The position numbers and the translations under genes are program-made. Below the pieces are notes generated by a model. It was not told the DNA's origin, did no database searches, and saw only the letters and a list, made by a program, of their open reading frames with translations. Below, in pieces: positions 1-8,645 of a stretch of DNA of 64,000 nucleotides. The stretch covers positions 1,922,001 through 1,986,000 of the forward strand of contig NZ_JBHFPV010000001.1 in NCBI RefSeq assembly GCF_042611095.1. Direction: 5' to 3'. The stretch is from Meishania litoralis. Lineage in GTDB: Bacteria; Bacteroidota; Bacteroidia; Flavobacteriales; Flavobacteriaceae. Within the stretch, counting starts at the first letter, position 1. The number at the start of each line of letters is the position of its first letter.

Positions 1-425
1 ATTAGCAATATGTTGGCTAAACTGAAAATTTCCAAAGTAAAGAACACGGCATGGTGCACTATAATCAATAACGCTAAAAAAGTAAATTGTTGTACCCTAG
101 TGGCGTTGCCCAGCTTAAAATTTTGAAATTCATAGTTGACACCGAAGACAAATCTCATAATGGCAGGTCTAAAATAGGCGATCGTTACCGTTGAGGCAGC
201 GTGTATGGCCATCGTGTCCGAGAAAAAGTCGATTGAAATTCCCAACAGAAAACTTAACCCTATGAAAACCGCTCGGTTCTCTTTGATCGGATACCAGTAT
301 AAAAACATGATATAGACCATTGGGTTGATAAAGCCAAAGAAATTCAACCGATTAAAGACCAATACCTGTACCAGGACCAAAAGTATAAAACGCGCGATAT
401 TTATGAAATAGTTGTTACTGATCAT
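1..425 (-). CDS. mreD: Rod shape-determining protein MreD, 3'-truncated by window edge
   Basis: Integral membrane subunit of the elongasome that works with MreC and MreB in lateral wall synthesis. The frame is open from an ATG at 425 to the window edge (141 codons, no stop reached). It reads as a hydrophobic protein with several membrane segments, beginning MISNNYFINIARFILLVLVQ and containing a typical FLLGISIDFFSD stretch of the bacteroidetal MreD family. The start overlaps the mreC stop by 11 bases, so the two are translationally coupled, and order mreB-mreC-mreD is the classical one. Identity rests on position plus hydrophobic pattern; MreD proteins are poorly conserved. Confidence 0.88.
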   Translation of the reverse strand, partial: MISNNYFINIARFILLVLVQVLVFNRLNFFGFINPMVYIMFLYWYPIKENRAVFIGLSFLLGISIDFFSDTMAIHAASTVTIAYFRPAIMRFVFGVNYEFQNFKLGNATRVQQFTFLALLIIVHHAVFFTLEIFSLANILL

Positions 426-1236
426 CGCTTTTGGTCTCGGTTTGCAATTTGATAATCTCTTCCTGATTCTTGTTATAAACGATATAGATGTGTTTCAGGT
501 CGGTCATATCGTTGAATAGGGCAACATCAATGGTGTATAGGCTTTGCGAGTTGTTCAGGTCGAATTTTTGTATGGTACCTATTGGAATATCGGCAGGGAA
601 TATAGTGCTCATGCCCCCAGTTACGATCGTATCGCCTATGGTGAGATTCGCCATTCTTGGAATGTCTATCAATTGAACGACATTGTAGTCTTTGGTATTC
701 CATACCAACGAGCCAAATTGATCTGAATTTTTGATCTTTGCGTTAATGATCGAGTTCTCATTCAGGATACTCTGGACCGTTGCGAAGTTTTTGGATGTAT
801 TCTCCACGATACCCAAGATGCCATGATCCGTGATAACGCCCATATCAGGTCTGATGCTGTCTTTGCTGCCCTTGTCGATCGTAATATAATTTCTCGGATT
901 GGCATAACTGTTCTTGATGATTTTGCCAGAGGTGATGGTATAGGTTTTTTGAACGGAATCCAAATCGACAGAATCTGTGGTCTTAAGATTGAAAAGGCGG
1001 TCTCGTAATCTTTTGTTTTCCTCGATCAGTTTGCGATTTTCTTCACCCAGGTCGAAATAGGTAAAGAAACTGTTGGAAGCCTCATAGATATTTCCCGAAA
1101 TCCAGTTGCTCGAGTTGAAAAAGCGTGAGTGGTGATACGAATGTGATTGAATGGTAAAGGCTAGGGAGACCGTCAACAAAAAGATATAAAGAAGAAAGTT
1201 CTTATATCGTATGATAAAGTTGATGATCTGCTGCAT
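415..1236 (-). CDS. mreC: Rod shape-determining protein MreC
   Basis: Bitopic membrane protein that links MreB filaments to the periplasmic peptidoglycan machinery. The 273-residue product has one N-terminal membrane helix (about residues 12-30), a short coiled-coil (about 65-90, rich in Glu/Lys/Arg) and then the two beta-barrel domains of the family, seen as ITIDKGSKDSIRPDMGVI, GILGIVE and GDTIVTGGMSTIFPADIPIG. Length is normal. It sits 66 bases downstream of mreB and overlaps mreD by 11 bases, consistent with one mreBCD transcript. Confidence 0.96.
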   Translation of the reverse strand: MQQIINFIIRYKNFLLYIFLLTVSLAFTIQSHSYHHSRFFNSSNWISGNIYEASNSFFTYFDLGEENRKLIEENKRLRDRLFNLKTTDSVDLDSVQKTYTITSGKIIKNSYANPRNYITIDKGSKDSIRPDMGVITDHGILGIVENTSKNFATVQSILNENSIINAKIKNSDQFGSLVWNTKDYNVVQLIDIPRMANLTIGDTIVTGGMSTIFPADIPIGTIQKFDLNNSQSLYTIDVALFNDMTDLKHIYIVYNKNQEEIIKLQTETKSDDQ

Positions 1237-1302
1237 GCGCTGTTCGGTTTAAAATAACCTTTTCTGACTTGAGCCCTTTATGACAAAGTACCTACCAAGA
1301 TA

Positions 1303-2331
1303 TTATTTGATAAGGATGCTTTTATACCGCTCCAAATTTTTCAAGGCGATTCCCGTACCGCGAACAACGGCTCTTAATGGGTCTTCGGCGATGTATACCG
1401 GAAGGTCCGTTTTTTGTGACAACCTCCTATCAAGGCCGCGCAACATAGACCCGCCGCCAGCTAGATAAATTCCCGTATTATAGATATCGGCGGCAAGTTC
1501 GGGCGGGGTTTGCGATAATGTCTCCATTACGGCATCTTCGACGCGAAGAATCGATTTGTCAAGGGCCTTGGCGATTTCGCGATATGAAATCTGTACTTGC
1601 TTTGGTTTCCCCGTCAGCAAGTCCCTTCCTTGAACCGATTTCTCCTCTGGCGGTGTCTGAAGGTCTTCGGTCGCCGATCCTATCTCGATTTTTATATTCT
1701 CGGCCGTGCTCTCACCAACATACAAATTATGTTGGGTACGCATATAGTAAATGATATCGTTCGTAAAGACGTCGCCCGCAATTTTGACCGATTTGTCACA
1801 TACGATGCCACCTAACGCTATAACGGCGATTTCGGTTGTACCGCCACCGATATCAACGATCATATTTCCCTTGGGCTGCATAATGTCCAAACCGATACCG
1901 ATGGCCGCGGCCATCGGTTCGTGTATCAAATACACTTCTTTTCCGTTCACGCGCTCTGCGGATTCCTTTACGGCCCGCATTTCAACCTCGGTAATGCCCG
2001 AAGGAATACAAATTACCATTCGCAGGGCGGGTGGGAACCATTTTTTCTTTAATGCCGGAATGTTCTTGATGAACATGTTGATCATCTTTTCAGAAGCATC
2101 GAAATCGGCTATTACCCCGTCTTTCAAGGGTCGTATGGTCTTTATGTTTTCATGGGTCTTGCCCTGCATCATGTTGGCTTCTTTGCCCACCGCGATTATT
2201 TTGCCAGTGATACGGTCTCTGGCAACTATCGAAGGACTGTCGACAACGACTTTGTCCATATGAATGATGAGGGTGTTCGCAGTACCTAGGTCGATAGCGA
2301 TTTCCTCGGTCAAGAAATCAAAAAATCCCAT
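1303..2331 (-). CDS. mreB: Rod shape-determining protein MreB (actin-like ATPase)
   Basis: Bacterial actin that polymerises under the membrane and directs cell-wall elongation. The 342-residue product has the expected actin-fold motifs: phosphate-1 IDLGTANT (13-20), the connecting motif EPMAAAIG (138-145), phosphate-2 DIGGGTTE (160-167) and a C-terminal adenosine motif region YLAGGGSMLRGLD. The N-terminus MGFFDFLTEE is the usual membrane-contacting start. It is first in the mreBCD unit, with a TAnnTTTG box about 52 bases upstream at 2383-2390. Complete and unremarkable. Confidence 0.98.
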   Translation of the reverse strand: MGFFDFLTEEIAIDLGTANTLIIHMDKVVVDSPSIVARDRITGKIIAVGKEANMMQGKTHENIKTIRPLKDGVIADFDASEKMINMFIKNIPALKKKWFPPALRMVICIPSGITEVEMRAVKESAERVNGKEVYLIHEPMAAAIGIGLDIMQPKGNMIVDIGGGTTEIAVIALGGIVCDKSVKIAGDVFTNDIIYYMRTQHNLYVGESTAENIKIEIGSATEDLQTPPEEKSVQGRDLLTGKPKQVQISYREIAKALDKSILRVEDAVMETLSQTPPELAADIYNTGIYLAGGGSMLRGLDRRLSQKTDLPVYIAEDPLRAVVRGTGIALKNLERYKSILIK

Positions 2332-2382
2332 TTTTAATTCGTTTGGTTATGTTACATGTATGCGTGGGGTGCATTTCATCGA

Positions 2383-2390
2383 CAAAAGTA
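2383..2390 (-). promoter_or_regulatory. Bacteroidota -7 box (TACTTTTG) upstream of mreB
   Basis: On the minus strand the sequence TACTTTTG matches TAnnTTTG exactly and lies in the short purH-mreB intergenic space, giving a leader of roughly 45 bases for mreB. No TTG was found 17-23 bases further upstream, so only half of the promoter consensus is present. Confidence 0.45.
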
Positions 2391-2396
2391 GTGAAA

Positions 2397-3926
2397 TTAA
2401 TGCTTGAAATGACGTGTTCCGGTCATGACCATCGCAACTCCATTTTCGTTACAATAATCGATACTCAACTGGTCCTTTATCGATCCGCCCGGCTGTATAA
2501 CGCTAGAAATACCGTTTTTATGCGAAATTTCGACGCAATCTGGAAATGGGAAGAAAGCATCGCTGGCCATAACGGCGCCATCTAGGTCAAAATTGAACGA
2601 TTTTGCCTTGTGTATGGCTTGATTTAGGGCATCGACACGAGATGTCTGTCCGGTACCACTTGCACATAATTGCTTGTTCTTGGCAAGAACAATGGTGTTC
2701 GACTTGGTATGCTTGCATAACTTGGAGGCAAAAATAAGATCTTCAAGCTCCCGTTCTGAAGGTTCTTTTTCGGTAACGTATTGTAGCTCGGCAACGGTAT
2801 CGGTCTTAAAATCCTTGTCTTGGACCAAAACCCCGTTCAGGCAGGTCCGAACCAACGTGCCAGGCAATTCTATCTCATTTTGAATCAGGATAATACGATT
2901 TTTCTTTCCCTTTAAGATTTCCAACGCACCTTCAGAGTAAGAGGGTGCTATTACCACCTCACAGAAAAGTTTATGTATTTCATCCGCCGTTGGCACATCG
3001 ATTTCAACATTACTGATAAGTATGCCGCCAAAGGCCGAAACGGGGTCGCCAGCAAGTGCATCAACATACGCCTGCTGAATGTTTTTACGTGTTGCAAGTC
3101 CGCAGGCATTGTTATGTTTCAAAATGGCAAATGTGGGATCGTCATTCTTGAACTCGCCAATCAAATTGACCGCGGCATCTACATCGAGCAAGTTATTGTA
3201 CGAAAGTTCCTTGCCGTGGAGTTTGGTGAACATAGCTTCAAAATCACCGAAGAAAAATCCCTTTTGATGCGGGTTTTCCCCATACCGTAACACGCGGCCT
3301 TTGGTCTCGCTTATCTTGAGTACGGCCTCTTCGTGCCCTTTGTTGAAGTAATTGAAAATGGCCGTATCGTAATGCGATGACACGTTAAAAGCTTTTGCCG
3401 CAAAACGCTTACGGTCTTCGATGGTGGTACTTCCATTTTTTGCGGAGATCAATTCCAGAAAATCGGAATAGTCTTCCATCGAGGAGACGCAAAGAACGTC
3501 TTTGAAATTTTTGGCCGCGGCACGGATCAATGAAATTCCGCCGATATCGATTTTTTCGATAATATCTTGTTCCGAGGCTCCACTCGCTACTGTTTTTTCA
3601 AAAGGATAAAGATCGACGATCACGATATCCAATTGCGGGATATCGAATTCTTCCAATTGGGCGACATCGCCCTCATTGTCCTGTCGGTTCAAGATGCCTC
3701 CGAATACCTTCGGATGCAAGGTTTTGACCCTGCCTCCCAAAATGGAAGGATAGCTTGTCACCTCTTCGACGGGTATCACATCAACACCCAGTTCTTTGAT
3801 GAATCTTTCGGTTCCGCCCGTGGAGTAGATCGTAATTCCCAGTTCTTGAAATTTTTTTACAATGGGCTCCAAACCGTCTTTATGGAATACCGAAATCAAA
3901 GCCGATGTTGCTTTTTTAACGCTCAT
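2397..3926 (-). CDS. purH: Bifunctional AICAR transformylase / IMP cyclohydrolase PurH
   Basis: Catalyses the last two steps of IMP synthesis: formyl transfer from 10-formyl-THF to AICAR, then ring closure. At 509 residues it has normal length. The N-terminal MGS-like cyclohydrolase domain shows ISTGG-type phosphate binding (YSTGGTERFI) and GGRVKTLHPKVFGGIL near residues 64-79; the transformylase half carries the conserved Lys-His pair in ILKHNNACGLA and ends in the usual VVMTGTRHFKH. It lies upstream of mreB on the same strand, with a 65-base gap that contains a promoter box, so it is probably a separate transcript. Confidence 0.98.
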   Translation of the reverse strand: MSVKKATSALISVFHKDGLEPIVKKFQELGITIYSTGGTERFIKELGVDVIPVEEVTSYPSILGGRVKTLHPKVFGGILNRQDNEGDVAQLEEFDIPQLDIVIVDLYPFEKTVASGASEQDIIEKIDIGGISLIRAAAKNFKDVLCVSSMEDYSDFLELISAKNGSTTIEDRKRFAAKAFNVSSHYDTAIFNYFNKGHEEAVLKISETKGRVLRYGENPHQKGFFFGDFEAMFTKLHGKELSYNNLLDVDAAVNLIGEFKNDDPTFAILKHNNACGLATRKNIQQAYVDALAGDPVSAFGGILISNVEIDVPTADEIHKLFCEVVIAPSYSEGALEILKGKKNRIILIQNEIELPGTLVRTCLNGVLVQDKDFKTDTVAELQYVTEKEPSERELEDLIFASKLCKHTKSNTIVLAKNKQLCASGTGQTSRVDALNQAIHKAKSFNFDLDGAVMASDAFFPFPDCVEISHKNGISSVIQPGGSIKDQLSIDYCNENGVAMVMTGTRHFKH

Positions 3927-4019
3927 TTTTACTTGCTTAAGGGTTTGTTATTGAGCCAGTAAAAGTAATTTTTTTGGTGGTAAAAAGCTTGGCAGGTTAT
4001 CAACAAAAAAGGGAAAGTT

Positions 4020-4472
4020 TTAAAGAATTTCGGCCACTTTGGCGTTTACGAATTCAAGAAATCGTTCATCTTCCACGCTGAATGGATCGGGCGTATTGGA
4101 ATCTATGTCGATCTGGCCGATATTTTTACCGTCTACGAAAAGGGGAACAACGATTTCGGCCTTCACCGTAATACTACAGGCGATATAGTTGTCTTGTGCA
4201 CTTACATCGGGCACTACGAAGTTTTGATTACTAACGGCAACTTGTCCGCAAATACCCTTTCCGAAGGGAATAATTGTGTGGTCGGTCGGTTCTCCGGCAT
4301 AGGGCCCCAATTTTAATTCCTCTTTGTCGCCGTTTTTGAAATAAAAACCTACCCAATCGTAATAGGGTACTGCCGATTTCAACAGTTCGCAAATAGCTTT
4401 CAAACGATCATCAATTGTCTTTTGAGGAGTATCTAAAATCTCGATAACATGCTGTTTTAGGTCTTCGAACAT
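4020..4472 (-). CDS. GAF-domain protein, free methionine-R-sulfoxide reductase-like
   Basis: A small single GAF domain protein of the fRMsr (YebR/MsrC) family, which reduces free Met-R-sulfoxide. I start it at ATG 4472 (150 residues, MFEDLKQHVIEIL): the frame can be extended to a TTG at 4502, but a TAnnTTTG promoter box occupies 4500-4507. GAF motifs YYDWVGFYF, LKLGPYAGEP and FGKGICGQVAVS are clear. Of the three cysteines of the E. coli enzyme (84, 94, 118), counterparts of the last two are present (C75 in GKGICG and C99 in YIACS), while the first is His65. The catalytic cysteine is therefore kept, but one thiol is lost. Confidence 0.85.
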   Translation of the reverse strand: MFEDLKQHVIEILDTPQKTIDDRLKAICELLKSAVPYYDWVGFYFKNGDKEELKLGPYAGEPTDHTIIPFGKGICGQVAVSNQNFVVPDVSAQDNYIACSITVKAEIVVPLFVDGKNIGQIDIDSNTPDPFSVEDERFLEFVNAKVAEIL

Positions 4473-4499
4473 TGATTTTGATTCTAGTGGATTCGACGG

Positions 4500-4507
4500 C
4501 AAATTTA
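4500..4507 (-). promoter_or_regulatory. Bacteroidota -7 box (TAAATTTG) for the GAF-domain gene
   Basis: Exact TAnnTTTG on the minus strand, 27 bases before ATG 4472. It decides the start codon of that gene because the alternative TTG at 4502 lies inside the box. No TTG at standard spacing was found upstream. Confidence 0.5.
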
Positions 4508-4574
4508 AGATAATTTATGTCCTAAATTTTCGTTAATCAAAGTACCACCTTATATAGTGGATTTGAATATTTCC

Positions 4575-4582
4575 TATTTTTG
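4575..4582 (+). promoter_or_regulatory. Bacteroidota -7 box (TATTTTTG) immediately before HYC_CC_PP gene
   Basis: TATTTTTG matches TAnnTTTG exactly and ends only 5 bases before ATG 4588, so transcription would begin at or next to the start codon (a leaderless or nearly leaderless mRNA). No clear -33 TTG is visible at 17-23 bases. Confidence 0.4.
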
Positions 4583-4587
4583 TGCCG

Positions 4588-5001
4588 ATGAAGGAAACCG
4601 TACACAGACTATTCTCCATATTGATGGCCATGTTATTATTGGTTTCCACCACGTCATGGGCGGTTGACAAGCACTATTGTATGGGGCATTTGATGGATGT
4701 GTCCTTTTTTGCGAATGCCAAGGATTGCGGAATGGATATGACGCCTTCCGACGAAACCTCCAAAACGGAAGAGAAAAGCTCATGCTGCGATGATGAGACC
4801 ATGGTCGTCGATGGTCAGGACAATCTAAAAATATCGGTGCAAGATATTGATCTGGGCCAACAATTCTTTTTGGTCTCCTTTACGTATTCCTATTTAAATA
4901 TTCTAAGTCCCATTGAGGAACTCCCAGTTCCCAATGAACATTACCCGCCTCCCATACTCGTCAAGAACATTCACCTACTCGACGAGGTCTTTCTTATTTG
5001 A
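4588..5001 (+). CDS. HYC_CC_PP family secreted protein
   Basis: A small exported protein of the HYC_CC_PP type, named for its conserved motifs and usually found in bacteroidetal metal-related neighbourhoods. From ATG 4588 it has 137 residues; the frame also has a GTG two codons earlier. A signal peptide covers about residues 1-25 (hydrophobic LFSILMAMLLLVSTTSWA). HYC is at 29-31, a single Cys at 47, the CC pair at 66-67, and the proline motif HYPPPILVK is near the C-terminus. It is the first gene of the 4.6-8.5 kb metal cluster. Function is unproved; thiol and His residues suggest metal binding. Confidence 0.85.
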   Translation: MKETVHRLFSILMAMLLLVSTTSWAVDKHYCMGHLMDVSFFANAKDCGMDMTPSDETSKTEEKSSCCDDETMVVDGQDNLKISVQDIDLGQQFFLVSFTYSYLNILSPIEELPVPNEHYPPPILVKNIHLLDEVFLI

Positions 5002-5130
5002 TCACTATTTGTTTAATCGTTCCTGTGCACCAGGAAAGAACCCTTTTTTGATCCAAAACAGGCAATAGGGTCGGTTTGTAAAACGAAAAAACGATTTCCT
5101 CCCTCGAAGAAATCAAAAACAATAGTAATC

Positions 5131-5853
5131 ATGAAACACACGTATAAAATTACCGGTATGACCTGCAGCAATTGTGTTGCGTCGGTCACTGAAAAATTAT
5201 CAAAAGTCGAGAATGTCACCGGTCTCGAAGTGAACTTAAAAAGCGGTGAAGCCGATATTTCCATGAAAGAGCATATTCCTTTAAACATGCTTCAATCGGC
5301 ACTTCCTGAAAAATACACAATTAGTGAAAAAAACGGGTACGTACCTGAATCTCTGGTTGACGACTTTGGCAATAAGTCGAAACTTCAGCAACTGAAACCA
5401 TTGCTGCTCATATTTCTTTACTTATTTGCGGCCTCCTTTCTTTTGAACTACGGCGATTGGAATACTTCTGAAGCCATGCTTGATTTTATGGGACTTTTTT
5501 ATATCGTCTTCAGTTTTTTCAAGTTGTTGGATCTCAATGGTTTTCCTGAAAGCTTTCGTATGTACGACCCGCTGGCAAAGGTGACACCTTTTTATGGATG
5601 GATTTATCCTTTTATAGAGTTGGCGTTGGGGCTAATGTTTTTGATGCGATATGAAATTACTATCGCCTTGATTGTCACATTGGTGGTTTTAGGGATAACC
5701 ACAATCGGAGTTACAAAGACCTTAATGGATAAAAAGAGCATTAGATGTGCCTGTTTGGGTACCGCTTTAAAGCTGCCGATGACCGAAGCGACGTTCATTG
5801 AAAACGCGATTATGTTGGTCATGGCCATTACCATGATCTTAAAACTTGTTTAA
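5131..5853 (+). CDS. HMA-domain / MauE-like membrane protein
   Basis: A fusion of an N-terminal heavy-metal-associated ferredoxin-like domain and a multi-helix membrane domain of the MauE/DoxX type. The metal site is GMTCSNC (residues 9-15) in the standard HMA position. About five hydrophobic segments follow (roughly 89-107, 120-136, 158-176, 178-198, 222-240), with a conserved-looking cytoplasmic or periplasmic motif RCACLGTALKLP before the last helix. It precedes the TonB receptor by only 9 bases. The likely role is binding Cu(I) or another soft metal at the inner membrane and passing it or electrons on; the direction of transport cannot be read from sequence. Confidence 0.85.
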   Translation: MKHTYKITGMTCSNCVASVTEKLSKVENVTGLEVNLKSGEADISMKEHIPLNMLQSALPEKYTISEKNGYVPESLVDDFGNKSKLQQLKPLLLIFLYLFAASFLLNYGDWNTSEAMLDFMGLFYIVFSFFKLLDLNGFPESFRMYDPLAKVTPFYGWIYPFIELALGLMFLMRYEITIALIVTLVVLGITTIGVTKTLMDKKSIRCACLGTALKLPMTEATFIENAIMLVMAITMILKLV

Positions 5854-5862
5854 ACAGAGAAG

Positions 5863-8100
5863 ATGAAAAAGTATATAGCAATGGCCGTAATGGCGTGTTC
5901 GACCTTTTCCTTTTCGCAGGACAAAGTAGAAGGTATGGTAATGGAATCAAATACAGAGAACAAGCACATAGGCCTTTCGGGTGCGAATGTGTATTGGATG
6001 GATTCTCAAATAGGCACTATCACGAATGAAGAGGGGTTGTTCAGTATTCCTTATTCCAAGGAATACAATAAACTGATAATCAGTTATATAGGTTTTGAAT
6101 CGGATACCTTGACGATTACCGAACCCAAGATAGTACACCATTGGTTAAAACCTTCCAATGAGTTGGATGAGGTCGTGGTGCAGAAAGAGCGTGATGCACT
6201 TCAAAAAACTTATTTCAGCACCCAAAATGTGGTTACCGTAAACAGCGCAGAGCTTTTAAAGGCCGCCTGTTGCAACTTATCAGAAAGTTTTGAAACGAAT
6301 CCTGCGATCGATGTCAATTTCAACGATGCCCTGACAGGGACCAAGCAGATCCAGATGTTGGGCCTGACGAGTCCGTATTTATTGATAACGCAAGAGAATA
6401 TTCCCATGGTACGTGGCGCATCGCAGACCTATGGCCTCACTTTTACCCCGGGAACATGGGTCGAGAGCATACAGATCACCAAAGGGGCCGGGAGCGTGGT
6501 GAATGGATATGAAAGTATTTCGGGGCAAATAAATACCGAACTCGTTAAACCATTGACGGACAAAATGGTCTTCGTGAACGGCTATGCCAATAGAAATGGC
6601 CGTTTAGAGCTTAACACCCACCTGAACAAAAAATTCAGCGATAAGTGGAGTTCGGGCCTTTACATTCATGGCAATAGAAGGGATCATAAGGAAGATGGTA
6701 ATGAAGACGGTTTTTTAGATGCCCCTTTGGCCAATCAGATAAATATAATGAACCGTTGGCAGTATCAGAATCCAGAAACGGGTTGGGTCAGTTTTTTGAA
6801 CCTACGGTTTTTGAACGATGAAAAACAAGTGGGTCAAACCAATTATGACCCAGATACCGATAAATTCTTGGCCGATGTTTGGGGCAGTGAAATCGATACG
6901 CGACGTATTGATTCTTCCATTAAGTTGGGATATGTATTTCCGGAACTCCCTTTCCAGAGTTTTGGTTTTCAGGCCTCTTATAGTAAACATAAACAAGATT
7001 CATATTATGGACTCAAGCGCTATGATATTGACCATGAGAGCGTGTATTCGAACCTTATCTTCAATTCGATTATCGGAGATACCCGCAGCAAGTTCAAAAC
7101 AGGGCTGACCTTCGCTTACGATGGATACCAAGAATTGGTCAATACCCAGAATTTTGAAAGGGATGACGCCTCGGTAGGGGCTTTTTTCGAGTACAGTTAT
7201 GAGAATCTTGAAAAATTAAGTCTTACGGCCGGATTACGCATCGATTCGCACAACCGACTGGGAACGTTTATTACCCCAAGATTACATGTTCGATATACGC
7301 CTTGGGAACGCGCCAGCTTAAGGGGTTCTTTTGGAATGGGTAGAAGGGCGGCCAATATTTTTGCCGAGAACCAACAACTTTTCGCCACCTCGCGAAGCGT
7401 TCAAATTTTGGATGCCGGTGGAAGTATCTATGGACTTGATCCCGAAGAGGCCTTGAATTTCGGGTTCAGCTTTTTGCAAGGTTTTACTTTTCTGACAAGG
7501 CCGGGCAACATTTCATTTGATTTCTATAAGACCGATTTCAAAAATCAAGTAGTTGTCGATTGGGAAAACCCTAGAACGGTTACTTTTTACAATCTTGAAG
7601 GGAAGAGTTATGCAAACAGTTTTCAAGTGGAGGTCGACCATGAGGTTTTGAAAAACTTGGAATTGCGTACGGCCTATAAATACTATGATGTCAAGACCGA
7701 TTATCGTTCGGGCAGTTTGCAAAAACCGTTACAGGCCCAACATCGTTTTTTTGCCAATTTGGGCTACAAGACCGAGGCCAAGGAGAATGGCTCACAATGG
7801 AGGTTCGATTATACGATCCACACATTGGGTGAACAGCGCTTGCCGAATACCGACGTAAACCCACCCCAATTTAGATTGGGCGGATTCGCAAATGGGTATA
7901 GCTTGATGAACGCACAGGCTACAAGGGTATTTTCCGATCAGTTCGAAATTTATGTAGGCGGTGAAAATTTGACTAATTTTAGGCAAACGAATCCGGTTTT
8001 GGGTGCCGATAATCCCTTTGGCGCAAATTTTGATACCAGTATCGTGTATGCACCGATAATGGGGCGTATGTTCTATGCAGGCTTTAGATATAAACTTTGA
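5863..8100 (+). CDS. TonB-dependent receptor of the metal cluster
   Basis: Outer-membrane ligand-gated transporter, 745 residues. After a signal peptide (MKKYIAMAVMACSTFSFSQ) there is a carboxypeptidase-regulatory-like beta-sandwich (about 20-110, GLSGANVYWMDSQIGTITNEEG), the plug (about 120-230, with NPAIDVNFNDALTGTKQIQM and KGAGSVVNGYESISGQINTE), and a 22-strand barrel. The plug begins with an unusual KAACCNLSESF, a Cys pair seen in TonB receptors of copper/HMA loci. Its spacing to the HMA-MauE gene (9 bases) and overlap with the upstream-extended frame of the HMA gene indicate one operon, pointing to metal or metallophore uptake. Confidence 0.92.
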   Translation: MKKYIAMAVMACSTFSFSQDKVEGMVMESNTENKHIGLSGANVYWMDSQIGTITNEEGLFSIPYSKEYNKLIISYIGFESDTLTITEPKIVHHWLKPSNELDEVVVQKERDALQKTYFSTQNVVTVNSAELLKAACCNLSESFETNPAIDVNFNDALTGTKQIQMLGLTSPYLLITQENIPMVRGASQTYGLTFTPGTWVESIQITKGAGSVVNGYESISGQINTELVKPLTDKMVFVNGYANRNGRLELNTHLNKKFSDKWSSGLYIHGNRRDHKEDGNEDGFLDAPLANQINIMNRWQYQNPETGWVSFLNLRFLNDEKQVGQTNYDPDTDKFLADVWGSEIDTRRIDSSIKLGYVFPELPFQSFGFQASYSKHKQDSYYGLKRYDIDHESVYSNLIFNSIIGDTRSKFKTGLTFAYDGYQELVNTQNFERDDASVGAFFEYSYENLEKLSLTAGLRIDSHNRLGTFITPRLHVRYTPWERASLRGSFGMGRRAANIFAENQQLFATSRSVQILDAGGSIYGLDPEEALNFGFSFLQGFTFLTRPGNISFDFYKTDFKNQVVVDWENPRTVTFYNLEGKSYANSFQVEVDHEVLKNLELRTAYKYYDVKTDYRSGSLQKPLQAQHRFFANLGYKTEAKENGSQWRFDYTIHTLGEQRLPNTDVNPPQFRLGGFANGYSLMNAQATRVFSDQFEIYVGGENLTNFRQTNPVLGADNPFGANFDTSIVYAPIMGRMFYAGFRYKL

Positions 8101-8126
8101 AAAATAAATCGATAAAATTTAAACAG

Positions 8127-8483
8127 ATGAAGACAACATTCTTGACAATTGCAATACTACTTTTCTCCTTAACAGTTTTCGCGCAAGAGAAAAACAAGAA
8201 AATCAACATGGAGGTCGATGGCAAGTGCGAAATGTGCAAAATGCGCATCGAGAAAGCGGCCTTGGGCGTGAAAGGCGTGAAATATGCCCTTTGGGATATT
8301 CCTTCGCACCAACTTTCGATGGTCATTGATGAACGGAAGACCGACCCTATGAAGATAAAGACCGCCTTGGTCGAAGTCGGCCATGATACTAAGGAATTAA
8401 AGGCGACCGATGAAGCCTATGCCAATGTGCATCCGTGCTGTAAATATCGTGAGAATGATACAGATGATAGTGACACACACTAA
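8127..8483 (+). CDS. Secreted heavy-metal-associated (HMA) domain protein
   Basis: A 118-residue periplasmic metallochaperone-like protein. I use ATG 8127 (MKTTFLTIAILLFSLTVFAQ signal peptide); an in-frame TTG at 8097 overlaps the receptor stop and would spoil the signal peptide. The HMA fold is recognisable from NMEVDGKCEMCKMRIEKA, with the CxxC at residues 34 and 37 (GKCEMC in place of the usual GMTCxxC), and it has an extra C-terminal metal-like motif HPCCK (102-106) followed by an Asp/His tail. It ends the metal cluster and presumably shuttles the same ion between receptor and HMA-MauE protein. Confidence 0.88.
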   Translation: MKTTFLTIAILLFSLTVFAQEKNKKINMEVDGKCEMCKMRIEKAALGVKGVKYALWDIPSHQLSMVIDERKTDPMKIKTALVEVGHDTKELKATDEAYANVHPCCKYRENDTDDSDTH

Positions 8484-8645
8484 AAACCAAAAGCTGCGTT
8501 CTTTTGGAAATAGTGGGTAGGCTATGAATTTTGGGCATATCGATGTCAATATAATTGTTCAAAAGTAGGTTCATAAAATTATTTCCGCCTATTTAATACA
8601 CGGAAATAAGAACTAATTTTAATTGAAATTTTAAACATTTCAATC

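Noticed and set aside
1751..2263. 170-codon plus-strand frame opposite mreB
   Set aside because: It is antisense to a fully conserved mreB and has no recognisable protein features.
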